Numbered from the stretch's first letter, positions 53,366 to 62,352 are shown. The stretch is 64,000 nt of DNA from a bacterium (GCA_021792615.1 JAJYUJ010000001.1:62001-126000), one strand, 5' to 3'. Notes: a model not told the origin generated them from the sequence alone. Program-made: numbers and translations.

Positions 53366-54085
53366 TTATACGAACGGATTCGCCTTGATCTCTTCCATGG
53401 TCCAGCTGAATATCTCAATAGCAATACGCTTTGCGGCCTCGCCGTCACCGCTTACAACCGCTTCGTACATCCTTTTGTGATTGCCATAAACAAGCTCCTG
53501 ATGGGCTGTCGATTTATAGATTTCCTTTCTTACTTCCTGGAGATGGGTTGAATCCATTTCTATAAGGGTATACAGCAGGTGAACGAAGACATCGTTCTGT
53601 GTCGCCCTTGCCATGGTAAGATGAAACTCATTGTCAGCCTTATACCACCTGTCAATGTCGCCGGATTCGGTATTTCTTTTCATGGCTTCGAGACATTGTG
53701 CGAGTTCTTTTATGTTTTGCGGCGTAGCCCGCTTGGCCGCGATATAAACAATCTGCGCATCGAGAGACTTTCTTACCTCGAACAGTTCATAGGCCCTGTG
53801 TGCGCTGCTATTTAAAAAGGCGCTCAGCGGTCCCTGGATCTCGCTGGAAGCAAGAGGCTTTACGAATATGCCCTTTCTCCGTATGATGTCTATCAGTCCC
53901 ATTGCATCCAATATGTTCAGTGCTTCCCTGAGCGTTGCCCGGCTGACATTGAATTTGTTTGCAAGCTCCCGTTCGACCGGTAGTTGTTCTCCCGGCTTTA
54001 ATAAGCCCGAATAGATGAGATCCCGGATCTGAGCGACTATCTCGCTGGATACCTTGAGAGGATGAATGGGTTTATACAGTGTCAT
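53366..54085 (-). CDS. GntR-family (FadR/FCD) regulator, second
   Basis: 239 residues. The winged helix is RELANKFNVSRATLREALNI plus LDAMGLIDIIRRKGIFVK. The C-terminal FCD domain has the all-helical ligand pocket, with likely metal ligands such as DNEFHLTMARAT and SGDGEAAKRIAIEIF. FCD regulators answer to organic acids. It overlaps the upstream GntR gene (ATGA). The palindromic GntR-like site at 55955-55964, TTGTATACAA, is a candidate target for this protein or its neighbour. Confidence 0.9.
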   Translation of the reverse strand: MTLYKPIHPLKVSSEIVAQIRDLIYSGLLKPGEQLPVERELANKFNVSRATLREALNILDAMGLIDIIRRKGIFVKPLASSEIQGPLSAFLNSSAHRAYELFEVRKSLDAQIVYIAAKRATPQNIKELAQCLEAMKRNTESGDIDRWYKADNEFHLTMARATQNDVFVHLLYTLIEMDSTHLQEVRKEIYKSTAHQELVYGNHKRMYEAVVSGDGEAAKRIAIEIFSWTMEEIKANPFV

Positions 54086-54798
54086 TTTGTTGTCGTAACT
54101 TCCCTTATCGCATTCCGTTTCATCAGTTGAAAGTATTTTTCTATTACCGGTTTTATTCTGCCGGGTTCTTTCGTTGTTAGTATAGTTGAGAATTCTTCCA
54201 TGATGGCTATGTATGCCTTTTGATCGGTATTGTTTGCGATGATGTCATCCCTTACAGCCAGTATAACCTCCATAAACAGCCCCTTCATGTTCGTAATGGT
54301 TCGATAAAAGAAAATATTGCCGGATAATTGTATGAGAAGCAGGAAAAGTTCAAGCTCGAACCACGTACCTTTCATCCCATTCGCAATACAGGATTTTATC
54401 CTTTCAACGGTGGTCTTTATGCTCTTTATATCATCTTCCGTTATTCTTGCCACAATAAGGGGGATTGAAGCGATCAGCATGAGTTCCATGAATTCGATAA
54501 GTTCTTTTGTTCTGTTGCTGTAAGGATTACTATTGATACTTGGTTGATAGGTGTTGTTTCTTCCGGTGTTTGGGCCGCAGACAAAGATTCCATCCCTATG
54601 CCGTACCTCGAGAATGCCCATGGTTTTAAGTATGCTTATTGCTTCCCTGACGGAAGAACGGCTTATTCCGAACTCAATCGCCAGCTTTCGTTCGGGAGGA
54701 AGTTTTGAACCTGCAGGCAGCTTACCTTCGACAAATTGTGTTTTGATATGGTCTACGATATTGCTGGTTACTTTTTCAGACTTAACAGCTTTTATCAT
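54082..54798 (-). CDS. GntR-family (FadR/FCD) regulator, first
   Basis: 238 residues. The helix-turn-helix is RKLAIEFGISRSSVREAISI followed by LKTMGILEVRHRDGIFVCG, and the C-terminus is a less conserved FCD-like helical domain. Its metal-ligand positions are not obvious (there is no clear DxxFH), so ligand binding may differ from its neighbour. Two FCD proteins encoded in tandem could form a heterodimer or regulate different promoters. It lies 27 bp after the ROK gene. Confidence 0.85.
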   Translation of the reverse strand: MIKAVKSEKVTSNIVDHIKTQFVEGKLPAGSKLPPERKLAIEFGISRSSVREAISILKTMGILEVRHRDGIFVCGPNTGRNNTYQPSINSNPYSNRTKELIEFMELMLIASIPLIVARITEDDIKSIKTTVERIKSCIANGMKGTWFELELFLLLIQLSGNIFFYRTITNMKGLFMEVILAVRDDIIANNTDQKAYIAIMEEFSTILTTKEPGRIKPVIEKYFQLMKRNAIREVTTTK

Positions 54799-54825
54799 AA
54801 GAAAATATAATTACCACGGATCATC

Positions 54826-55800
54826 TCAAATAGCAAAAATATCGTCATACAACCTGAGATCGTATGCCTTTGTGTAGCTATCCTTTGCAAGGTGCAAAAG
54901 ACCTATAAGACCCGCATCGTCCCCGAGTGTACTTCTTTTATAGACGATCCCGTTGAGCGGGAGCGAATACGCGCGGGCTTTCAGCGTTGATTCGACCGCA
55001 GGCAGGAAGAATTTTAATGCCTTGCTTACCTCCCCTGCAAAGATAATTGCTTCAGGACTTATTACATTTATGATCGTTGTCAGGGCAATGCCGAGATAAT
55101 TTCCCATTCTGTAGAATGCATCGAGAGCGGCACTGTCGGATTTTTGCGCAAGTTTGTACATCTCTTCTATGGTGATTTTGCTCGGCGAACGGATTTTTTT
55201 GTATTTATTAAAATATCTGATTATGGCATCGGAAGATGCATAAGACTCCAAACATCCCCTGTTGGAACACAGACATTTCCTTCCATGAGGTTCAATGATA
55301 ATGTGTCCGAGCTCCGAGGTGGAGCCGTCTTTGTTCCTGACAAGCCAGCCATTTACATATATTCCTGCACTTATCTTTTGCCCCAGCATGATAAGGATAA
55401 AATTTTTATAATTGGACGTGTAGCCGAGCTTATATTCGGCGAATGCCCGTACATTCGCTTCTGTTTCAACGATTACAAATTTCTTTAACTTTTTTGTAAG
55501 GCCTTCTTTTATGTTCATCCCGTTTAAAAGCGGTATGGCGGATGAACAGCCTATGCCTCCTTTCTTATAGTTGATTGTTGCCGGTACGCTGACAGCAATG
55601 GCATTAACATCGTCGGATTGTACGTCGGCCTTATTGAGCAGGGTGTAAAACCCAGTTTCCAGCAATTCCAGTAATTGGGAAGGAGACATGTCTTTCGGCA
55701 TGGTAATTTTATGAGTGTCCCGCTGTTTGATGTCTTCATCAGCAATGCGGAATCTTACCTGTTTTTCAGTTATTTCTATTCCGGTAAAATAAATAGCCAT
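54826..55800 (-). CDS. ROK-family protein without recognisable kinase motifs
   Basis: 324 residues with the ROK actin-like fold. The zinc motif CLCSNRGCLES is intact (about 178-188), with the preceding ELGHIIIEP. However, the N-terminal phosphate-binding DxGGT is replaced by a GIEITEKQV segment, and the catalytic DNDAN-type motif reads ETEAN (residues 112-116), with Glu for the catalytic Asp. There is also no N-terminal DNA-binding helix-turn-helix, so this is neither a typical ROK repressor nor a clear kinase. A ligand-sensing partner for the following GntR proteins is one possibility. The ATG at 55800 has no Shine-Dalgarno site. Confidence 0.78.
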   Translation of the reverse strand: MAIYFTGIEITEKQVRFRIADEDIKQRDTHKITMPKDMSPSQLLELLETGFYTLLNKADVQSDDVNAIAVSVPATINYKKGGIGCSSAIPLLNGMNIKEGLTKKLKKFVIVETEANVRAFAEYKLGYTSNYKNFILIMLGQKISAGIYVNGWLVRNKDGSTSELGHIIIEPHGRKCLCSNRGCLESYASSDAIIRYFNKYKKIRSPSKITIEEMYKLAQKSDSAALDAFYRMGNYLGIALTTIINVISPEAIIFAGEVSKALKFFLPAVESTLKARAYSLPLNGIVYKRSTLGDDAGLIGLLHLAKDSYTKAYDLRLYDDIFAI

Positions 55801-55835
55801 GTATACAATATATTATATAATATATTGATTATCAA
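55800..55835 (-). promoter_or_regulatory. Promoter of the ROK/GntR operon with palindromes
   Basis: On the minus strand, TTGATA (55835-55830) and TATATT (55812-55807) are spaced by 17 bp. The expected start of transcription falls at or next to the A of the ROK ATG at 55800, so the mRNA may be leaderless. A perfect 22-bp A+T palindrome (55806-55827) covers the spacer and -10. The 13-bp TATATTGTATACA (complement 55812-55800) is identical to that in the dsrA promoter. Confidence 0.65.
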
Positions 55836-55927
55836 CAGAAATCTTTAATAGTACAAACAAAACAGCCGGTTACCTGTTTTGTTCCAGAAAAGGAGAGGAG
55901 ATTATTGAATAAAAAAATAGATTTTAC

Positions 55928-55964
55928 TTGACATGGAATTCGATATTCTGTATATTGTATACAA
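55928..55964 (+). promoter_or_regulatory. dsr operon promoter with overlapping GntR-type operator
   Basis: TTGACA (55928-55933) and TATATT (55951-55956) are spaced by 17 bp, a near-consensus sigma-70 promoter. The perfect palindrome TTGTATACAA (55955-55964) overlaps the end of the -10 box and the start site. A repressor there would block dsr transcription. A ~40-base leader follows to the AAAGGAGG site of dsrA. Confidence 0.72.
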
Positions 55965-56005
55965 GATTGAGATTAAAAGGTTGTGATATAAAGAAAGGAG
56001 GAATA

Positions 56006-57211
56006 ATGGCAAACGAAACAAAGAAAACAAGCACACCATTGCTTGATGAACTGGAAAAGGGCAAATGGCCAAGCTTTGTTAAGGAAATCAAGAAGATGGC
56101 TGATAAAAACCCAAGGGCGAAGGATTTATTGGGGCAGCTTGAACAATCGTATAAGGACAAAGTTACCCATTGGAAACATGGAGGCCTCGTTGGAGTAAGG
56201 GGATACGGAGGCGGAGTAATCGGCAGATATTCCGATTCACCGGATAAATTCCCGAATGTTGCACATTTTCATACCATACGTATCAATCAGCCGTCGGGGT
56301 GGTTTTACACAAGCAAGGCGTTACGCGAAATATGTGATGTGTGGGAACAGCACGGTTCCGGGCTTACCAATATGCACGGTTCAACCGGTGACCTTGTGTT
56401 ACTGGGAACATCAACCGATAACCTTGAACCTATATTTACAAAACTAACAAACAAAGGGTGGGACCTTGGAGGTTCGGGCTCGGTTTTAAGAACACCAAGC
56501 TGCTGTGCTGGTCCGGCACGCTGCGAATTTGCATGTTACGATACCCTTAATTTGACCTACGATCTTACGCAGGCCTATCAGGATGTGCTTCACAGACCCC
56601 AGTTCCCGTATAAATGGAAGTTCAAGATGTCCGGCTGCCCCAACGATTGTGTGGCAAGTGTTGCGAGGGCAGATATGTCCATTATCGGAATATGGAAGGA
56701 CGATATACAGGTAGACCAGGAAGCGGTGCGTGCCTATGCAAAAAGCGGCGTCGATGTACAATCGGAAATCTGCGATCTTTGTCCTACGAAATGCATGTCA
56801 TGGGATGGCAAGGACCTTAAAATAGTAAACAAATGGTGTAACAAATGCATGCACTGTATCAATGCTATGCCCAAGGCATTAAGACCCGGCAAGGAAAGGG
56901 GTGCTGCAATACTGATAGGTGCTAAGGCCCCCATTCTCCAGGGTGCGCAGATGTCCTCAGTTCTTGTTCCATTTATGAAGATGGAACCTCCTTATAAAGA
57001 GCTGAAAGACCTCGTGGAAAAGATATGGGACTTTTGGGGAGAGTATGGAAAGAACAGGGAAAGAATTGGAGAATTGATACAGCGGGTCGGCATGGGACAA
57101 TTCCTCGAGGCATTAGAGATTGAACCAAAGCCGCAGATGGTAGCAAATCCAAGAACAAATCCATTCATCTTCTACGAAGAGTACTTCGAAGAAGAAGGTG
57201 AACAAAAATAG
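56006..57211 (+). CDS. dsrA: Dissimilatory sulfite reductase alpha subunit
   Basis: 401 residues from the ATG at 56006 with AAAGGAGG; the frame is open 26 codons further, but the extension covers the promoter. The siroheme-[4Fe-4S] ligands are [10 protein letters not shown] and [10 protein letters not shown]. The inserted ferredoxin domain has [16 protein letters not shown] and [15 protein letters not shown]. It is part of the DsrA2B2 enzyme that reduces sulfite, delivering sulfur to DsrC as a trisulfide. Length is a little below typical (about 420-440). The presence of dsrD supports the reductive type. Confidence 0.97.
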   Translation: MANETKKTSTPLLDELEKGKWPSFVKEIKKMADKNPRAKDLLGQLEQSYKDKVTHWKHGGLVGVRGYGGGVIGRYSDSPDKFPNVAHFHTIRINQPSGWFYTSKALREICDVWEQHGSGLTNMHGSTGDLVLLGTSTDNLEPIFTKLTNKGWDLGGSGSVLRTPSCCAGPARCEFACYDTLNLTYDLTQAYQDVLHRPQFPYKWKFKMSGCPNDCVASVARADMSIIGIWKDDIQVDQEAVRAYAKSGVDVQSEICDLCPTKCMSWDGKDLKIVNKWCNKCMHCINAMPKALRPGKERGAAILIGAKAPILQGAQMSSVLVPFMKMEPPYKELKDLVEKIWDFWGEYGKNRERIGELIQRVGMGQFLEALEIEPKPQMVANPRTNPFIFYEEYFEEEGEQK

Positions 57212-57229
57212 TATAAGGAGGAAAATATT

Positions 57230-58312
57230 ATGGAATCAGTTCAGGCAGAACAAAGAAGAACGGATATCGGTCCGCCGAAGTATGACCAGTTCTTACATCC
57301 GGTTATCAAAAAAAATTATGGAAAGTGGAAATATCACGAGATCGTAAAGCCGGGCGTCCTCGTTCATGTATCAGATACCGGAGACAAGATTTACACCGTT
57401 CGTATGGGATCCCCGAGATTGATCAATGTAGATACCATAAGAATGGTTTGCGATCTGGCGGATAAATATTGTGAAGGATATCTTAGGTTCACGAGCAGAC
57501 ACAATGTTGAGTTTCTGTTGGCGGATCAAAGCAAGATCGATCCTCTTATCAATGAGATTGAGGCAAATGGTTACCCTGTTGGCGGTACGGGCAAGAGTAT
57601 TACCAATATAGTCCATACACAGGGCTGGGTACATTGCCATACACCGGCAACCGATGCATCGGGTATCGTGAAGGCGGTCATGGATGAGTTGTACGATTAT
57701 TTCAAGACCATGAAACTGCCCGCAAAGCTCAGGATAGCACTTGCATGCTGCTTGAACATGTGCGGTGCCGTTCACTGCTCTGATATAGCCATACTCGGTG
57801 TTCACAGAAGGCCGCCAAAAATACTGCCGAACCTGAACAAAATCTGCGAAATTCCGACGACCGTTGCCGCATGTCCAACGGGTGCCATTGCACCGGCGGT
57901 CGTTGACGGTGTTCAGACCGTCGAAGTCAACGAGGAAAAATGTATGTTTTGCGGAAACTGCTACACCATGTGCCCTGCAATGCCCTTAGCGAATTCATTG
58001 AATGACGGTGTTTCCATATGGGTCGGAGGCAAGGTTTCCAACGCACGGCATGCACCTATGTTTTCAAAGCTGGCAATACCCTATTTACCGAACAACCCGC
58101 CAAGATGGCCCGAGGTGGTAAATGCGGTAAAAAATATCGTTGAGGTGTACGCAAAAGATGCAAAGAAATATGAAAGAGTTGGAGAGTGGATTGAGAGAAT
58201 CGGGTGGCCAAGGTTCTTTAGTATGACGGGCATAGAATTTACCAAGTACCACATAGATGACTATAGATTCGCTGCTACAACCTTCAATACGTCAACCCAT
58301 TTTACGCTATAA
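57230..58312 (+). CDS. dsrB: Dissimilatory sulfite reductase beta subunit
   Basis: 360 residues. The DsrB signatures are [44 protein letters not shown], and the ferredoxin-domain [17 protein letters not shown]. It forms the catalytic partner of DsrA and binds the functional siroheme. The two genes are 18 bp apart, with a clear GGAGG site before dsrB. This is the usual order and spacing. Confidence 0.97.
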   Translation: MESVQAEQRRTDIGPPKYDQFLHPVIKKNYGKWKYHEIVKPGVLVHVSDTGDKIYTVRMGSPRLINVDTIRMVCDLADKYCEGYLRFTSRHNVEFLLADQSKIDPLINEIEANGYPVGGTGKSITNIVHTQGWVHCHTPATDASGIVKAVMDELYDYFKTMKLPAKLRIALACCLNMCGAVHCSDIAILGVHRRPPKILPNLNKICEIPTTVAACPTGAIAPAVVDGVQTVEVNEEKCMFCGNCYTMCPAMPLANSLNDGVSIWVGGKVSNARHAPMFSKLAIPYLPNNPPRWPEVVNAVKNIVEVYAKDAKKYERVGEWIERIGWPRFFSMTGIEFTKYHIDDYRFAATTFNTSTHFTL

Positions 58313-58324
58313 GGGGGTGATTAT

Positions 58325-58591
58325 ATGGCAGATTTAAGCGGTGTACCCATGGATGAACTCCAGAACGAAATATTCAAGATGGTTCAGGAAGACATGGGCA
58401 AAAAACAGTTGAAAGCAAAAGATATAACAAATGCGATGATCCAGAAATTTGGCGAGGAAAAATGCTCAAAAGAGAGCTGTAAGGAAGCCATCAGAACACT
58501 GATAGATTCCGGTAAACTTGTATACGGATATTTCGGTGGCAGTAGTTCGATTCAGGTTCCCCATAAGGAGGGAGCAGAGCCTGACAAGTAA
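58325..58591 (+). CDS. dsrD: DsrD, winged-helix activator of sulfite reductase
   Basis: 88 residues with the DsrD pattern: VPMDELQNEIFKMVQEDMGK, then KAKDITNAMIQKFGEEKCSK and the ending LIDSGKLVYGYFGGSSSIQVP. DsrD is an allosteric activator of DsrAB in sulfate reducers and is generally absent in sulfur oxidisers, so it marks reductive use of the pathway. It follows dsrB by 12 bp with a GGGGG-containing site (AGGGGGTG). Its presence beside the following DsrL-like gene is noteworthy. Confidence 0.95.
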   Translation: MADLSGVPMDELQNEIFKMVQEDMGKKQLKAKDITNAMIQKFGEEKCSKESCKEAIRTLIDSGKLVYGYFGGSSSIQVPHKEGAEPDK

Positions 58592-58623
58592 ACAGTATAT
58601 GCTGGAGAAAAGAGGATATCATT

Positions 58624-60285
58624 ATGCCGGAACTCAAGGTTGTTAAAAAGAAAAAAGGTTTAAGGCTTGGAGGTGGAGATACATCTGAAGCGATAGGTGG
58701 GTCTTCGCTTCGTCCGCGATACATGCCGAAGGATCCCCCCTGCGCGATATCATGCCCCATAGGCACAAAGATCAGGGAATACATGACCATGATAAAGGAC
58801 GGCGAGAGCTTAGAAAGGGTATGGGAACATGTTACGGATTATAATCCTTTGCCTGGTGTAACGGGCAGGGTGTGTCCTCACCCCTGTGAAGGAGGTTGTA
58901 ACAGGGAACAGGTAGACGGTTCCGTAGGCGTGAATGATATCGAACGGTTTATCGGGACGTACGGCATAGAACATAAACTGCAGCATAAAAAAATATCAGA
59001 TCAAAACTTTTCGGAAAAGATCGCGGTGATAGGTGCAGGTCCCGCAGGTATATCCTGCGCTTATCACCTAGCGAGGCGGGGATATCCGGTGACTGTGTTT
59101 GAGGCAAAAGAGAAAACAGGCGGGATGCTGCGGTATGGTATACCACGGTATAGATTGCCGGATGAGGTCATAGACGCAGAGTACAATTCAATCATTAAAG
59201 ACCTCGGTATTACGTTGAAGTCCGGAGTGAAGGTTGGCAAGGATATCTCATACGATGATCTTAAAAAAGAGTTTAAGGTTATCTATGTTGCCATTGGGGC
59301 TCAAAAGGGCAGTAAACTGAATATCCCCGGTGAAGATGCACTCAATGTGCTGACCGGCGTGGATTTTCTTGAACAGATAAGCTCCGGTAAGAAAGTCGAT
59401 ATCGGAAACAAGGTATGCGTGATTGGTGGTGGGGATACCGCTATAGATGCCGCGAGGGTTTCTAAGAGGCTTGGCGCGGATGTCACGATCCTGTACCGGA
59501 GGACGATCAACGAAATGCCTGCTATCAAGACAGAGATACAGGAGGCTGAAGAGGAAGGTATTCATTTAGAATTTCTTACCGCACCGGTTGCGGTTGTCAA
59601 AAACGGAGACAAGGCTACCGGTATTCAATGTATCAAAATGGAACTCGGCGCTCCGGACGCAAGCGGCAGGGCCAGGCCCGTACCTATAAAAGGTTCTGAG
59701 TTTATCACGGAATCTACGGCAATCATCGCAGCTGTCAGTCAGATAGTTGACTTTAGCGGCCTCGAAAGATTCAAAAATGAAAGAGGATGGATAAACGTAA
59801 ACGACCACTATGAAACGACGGAGAAAGACGTGTATGCCGGCGGAGATGTTACACAAGAGCTCGATATCGCAGCAACAGCAATAGGACTCGGCAGAAAAGC
59901 GGCGCTTGCCATCGATAACTACCTCAGAGGCAGGGAAGAGCCGAAAGAAATTCCGCTGCCGGTAATTTCCTACAAACAAATGAACCTCGGTTACTATGAA
60001 AGACTGCCGAAGGTAAAAAAACAGCTTATCCCGGCTGCCGAAAGAATCAATAACTTCAAAGAAATAAGCTATACCATTACGGAAGAGCAGTTGCGTGCCG
60101 AGGCAAAACGGTGCATGAGCTGCGGCCAGTGCTTCTCCTGCGAAAGATGCTGGATGTTCTGCCAGTATAGTGCTGTCGTAAAACCGGCGGTCAAAACCGA
60201 TCCGTATAAGTTCAAACTCGAATTCTGCATAGGATGCAAAAAATGTGCGGAACAATGTCCCTGCGGATACATTGATATGGTTTAA
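58624..60285 (+). CDS. dsrL: DsrL-like NAD(P)H oxidoreductase with C-terminal ferredoxin
   Basis: 553 residues. The N-terminal Fe-S region resembles glutamate synthase small subunit (CAISCPIGTKIREYM, CPHPCEGGCNREQVDG). An FAD motif follows (AVIGAGPAGISCAYHLARRG, about 136) and an NAD(P)H motif (VIGGGDTAIDAARVSKRLGA, about 268). The C-terminus has two [4Fe-4S] motifs: CMSCGQCFSCERC and CIGCKKCAEQCPCG. This is the architecture of DsrL, an NAD(P)H:DsrAB electron link. It is shorter than DsrL of phototrophic oxidisers (roughly 650 residues). It might belong to the DsrL-2 group of reductive organisms. A stand-alone GltD-like enzyme is the alternative, but location favours DsrL. Confidence 0.85.
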   Translation: MPELKVVKKKKGLRLGGGDTSEAIGGSSLRPRYMPKDPPCAISCPIGTKIREYMTMIKDGESLERVWEHVTDYNPLPGVTGRVCPHPCEGGCNREQVDGSVGVNDIERFIGTYGIEHKLQHKKISDQNFSEKIAVIGAGPAGISCAYHLARRGYPVTVFEAKEKTGGMLRYGIPRYRLPDEVIDAEYNSIIKDLGITLKSGVKVGKDISYDDLKKEFKVIYVAIGAQKGSKLNIPGEDALNVLTGVDFLEQISSGKKVDIGNKVCVIGGGDTAIDAARVSKRLGADVTILYRRTINEMPAIKTEIQEAEEEGIHLEFLTAPVAVVKNGDKATGIQCIKMELGAPDASGRARPVPIKGSEFITESTAIIAAVSQIVDFSGLERFKNERGWINVNDHYETTEKDVYAGGDVTQELDIAATAIGLGRKAALAIDNYLRGREEPKEIPLPVISYKQMNLGYYERLPKVKKQLIPAAERINNFKEISYTITEEQLRAEAKRCMSCGQCFSCERCWMFCQYSAVVKPAVKTDPYKFKLEFCIGCKKCAEQCPCGYIDMV

Positions 60286-60289
60286 TGCC

Positions 60290-61885
60290 ATGCTTTGGAA
60301 TATACCGAGAATCATTATATCCGGATTGGCCGGCGGCTGTGGCAAGACCTTTGTCAGCGTCGGAGTTGCCTCAGCCTTGAAGATGCGCGGCATGGACGTT
60401 TTTCCTTTTAAGAAGGGCCCGGATTATATCGACTCGGCATGGCTTACTTCTGCAGTCGAAAGGCCCTGTTACAATCTGGATACATTCCTTATGGGCGAGG
60501 ATGGCGTAAAACGCTCTTTTGAACAGCACACAGGTATAGATACGATATGCAATTATTGTGCTGATGTGTCGTGTGCAAAGTGCGGCCGGTTGAAAGAGTT
60601 TTTAAAAAACAAGATAGCAATAATTGAAGGCAATAGAGGAATTTTTGATGGAATGGATGAAAGCGGAACGTACAGCACCGCGGAACTTGCAAAATTATTA
60701 AAAACACCGGTTATTCTTGTTCTGGACAGTACCAAATCAACGCGTACGCTTGCGGCAGAGGTGCTCGGGTGTCAGAAGATGGACGGTGATGTCCGGATAG
60801 CAGGTGTGATACTGAACCGGATTGCTGGCAAGCGGCATGAAGAGATAGCACGTGCATCAATAGAAAAGATCTGTGGTGTACCGGTACTGGGAGCGATACC
60901 AAAACTCGAATCTGCCAGATTCCCGGAAAGGCATCTTGGCTTGGTCACGCCGGCAGAATACCCCGAAATTAAACAGGCGATAAAGTACGCAGCAGAGGCG
61001 GCAGTTTCCTGTCTAGATGTCGAGAGGCTCCTCTCTCTTGCCGCATCAGGCAAACCCTTGCCTATGATAAAAAATAATATGCATAAGGCGGTGAGCCACG
61101 CAGTACAAAAGACAAAGATAGGTATCATAAAAGATGAGGCTTTTTCTTTTTATTATCCGGACAATATAGAAGCACTGAAAGCTGCAGACTCTGAAATCAT
61201 AGAAATAAATTCCCTCGAAGATGCTGCGCTGCCTGATATAGATGCCCTGTACATTGGCGGAGGTTTTCCCGAAACGAATGCCGGACGCCTTGCAGCAAAC
61301 GAGAGTTTCCGTGCATCGGTTAAAGAAGCTATAGAATCAGGTCTACCCGTATACGCGGAATGCGGCGGAGCCATGTATATGGGTAAATCGATCCAGTATA
61401 AGGATAAGACCTATCCTATGACCGGTGTTTTACCGGTAGAGTATTGTTTCGATAAGCGTCCCCAGGGACATGGTTATACCGTCGTTGAGGTGGAATCCGA
61501 AAATCCGTATTTTGAACTTCACAGCATCATTCACGGCCATGAGTTTCATTATTCAAGAGCTGTAAACTTAGAATCCTGCGACGTAAGATTTATTTTCAAG
61601 GTTCACAAGGGATATGGATTTAATAAGACGCAAGACGGGATCTGTTACAAGAACCTGCTTGCCGTGTACTCGCATATACATGCGGCAGGAACAGCACCGT
61701 GGGCTCAAAACTTCGTACGCGCTGCGAAGGCATATTCTGCAGGCAGGAGCGAAGGCAGTATTCGTAAAAGTAAAGACGGAATCATAACTTTCGGTCATCA
61801 CGGTAAAACAGCATCGTGCTCGCCAAATAGATATTCAAGATTTAACGATAATAATATTGAACAGAATTGTAAATTTAACATTTAA
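60290..61885 (+). CDS. dsrN: DsrN, cobyrinate a,c-diamide synthase-like siroheme amidase
   Basis: 531 residues from the ATG at 60290 (MLWNIPRIIISG); 15 codons are open upstream, overlapping dsrL. An N-terminal P-loop ATPase (SGLAGGCGKTFVSVGVASAL; FKKGPDYIDSAWL) is followed by a class I glutamine amidotransferase domain with the nucleophile in YAECGGAMYMG and HGHEFHYSRA near the end. It is homologous to CbiA/CobB. DsrN is thought to amidate siroheme for DsrAB. The position, 4 bp after dsrL and 14 bp before dsrC, is as in other dsr clusters. The B12 locus elsewhere makes a corrinoid role possible, but unlikely here. Confidence 0.92.
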   Translation: MLWNIPRIIISGLAGGCGKTFVSVGVASALKMRGMDVFPFKKGPDYIDSAWLTSAVERPCYNLDTFLMGEDGVKRSFEQHTGIDTICNYCADVSCAKCGRLKEFLKNKIAIIEGNRGIFDGMDESGTYSTAELAKLLKTPVILVLDSTKSTRTLAAEVLGCQKMDGDVRIAGVILNRIAGKRHEEIARASIEKICGVPVLGAIPKLESARFPERHLGLVTPAEYPEIKQAIKYAAEAAVSCLDVERLLSLAASGKPLPMIKNNMHKAVSHAVQKTKIGIIKDEAFSFYYPDNIEALKAADSEIIEINSLEDAALPDIDALYIGGGFPETNAGRLAANESFRASVKEAIESGLPVYAECGGAMYMGKSIQYKDKTYPMTGVLPVEYCFDKRPQGHGYTVVEVESENPYFELHSIIHGHEFHYSRAVNLESCDVRFIFKVHKGYGFNKTQDGICYKNLLAVYSHIHAAGTAPWAQNFVRAAKAYSAGRSEGSIRKSKDGIITFGHHGKTASCSPNRYSRFNDNNIEQNCKFNI

Positions 61886-61899
61886 AAAAGGAGGATAAT

Positions 61900-62217
61900 A
61901 TGGCAAAGGTAAATCTTGGTGGTGTTGAAATAGAGGTCGATGAAGACGGGTTCATCGTGGATCCTAATGTATGGAACGAAAAAGTGGCACAGGCACTTGC
62001 TTCGACAGAGGATGTCCCGAATATGAGTGAAGAGCATTGGAAGGTTGTTAAGTATCTGAGGGATTACTATCAGAAATATAACATAGCTCCGATGATCAGG
62101 AAGATGTGTAAGGATACACAGGTGGATCTCAAACACATGTACGAATTATTTCCAACCGGTCCTGCCAAAGGTGCATGTAAGATTGCCGGACTTCCAAAAC
62201 CCACGGGCTGTGTATAA
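61900..62217 (+). CDS. dsrC: DsrC sulfur carrier protein
   Basis: 105 residues with the TusE/DsrC fold. The C-terminal arm is complete: GACKIAGLPKPTGCV, with the penultimate Cys and the second Cys ten residues earlier (C-x10-C), the pair that distinguishes true DsrC from TusE. DsrC receives the sulfur from DsrAB as a trisulfide and passes it to DsrMK(JOP). A GGAGG site precedes the start at close spacing. The location in the main cluster, not elsewhere on the chromosome, differs from many sulfate reducers. Confidence 0.97.
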   Translation: MAKVNLGGVEIEVDEDGFIVDPNVWNEKVAQALASTEDVPNMSEEHWKVVKYLRDYYQKYNIAPMIRKMCKDTQVDLKHMYELFPTGPAKGACKIAGLPKPTGCV

Positions 62218-62316
62218 TTAAAAAATAAACAACCCATAACGATAGTAATAATTGATATGGTGCCCGTTGAAATTGAGGTGCATTGTGTGCCCGAAATTAA
62301 GAGCGAATACTCTCCT

Positions 62317-62352
62317 GTCATTGCAGGTTCAGCGACTAAGTCTCGCAATGAC
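62317..62352. repeat. Type C palindrome between dsrC and the RsbRD-like gene
   Basis: GTCATTGC...GCAATGAC are perfect 8-bp inverted ends around a 20-bp centre. The same ends, in shorter form, occur inside the lipoprotein coding sequence at 17681-17710. Lying within the dsr operon, it may form an RNA stem that separates dsrC expression from downstream genes. Confidence 0.6.

Noticed and set aside
60290..61885. dsrN as a cobalamin biosynthesis gene (cbiA/cobB)
   Set aside because: The homology is real, but position inside the dsr cluster and absence of other corrin genes favour the siroheme-linked DsrN.
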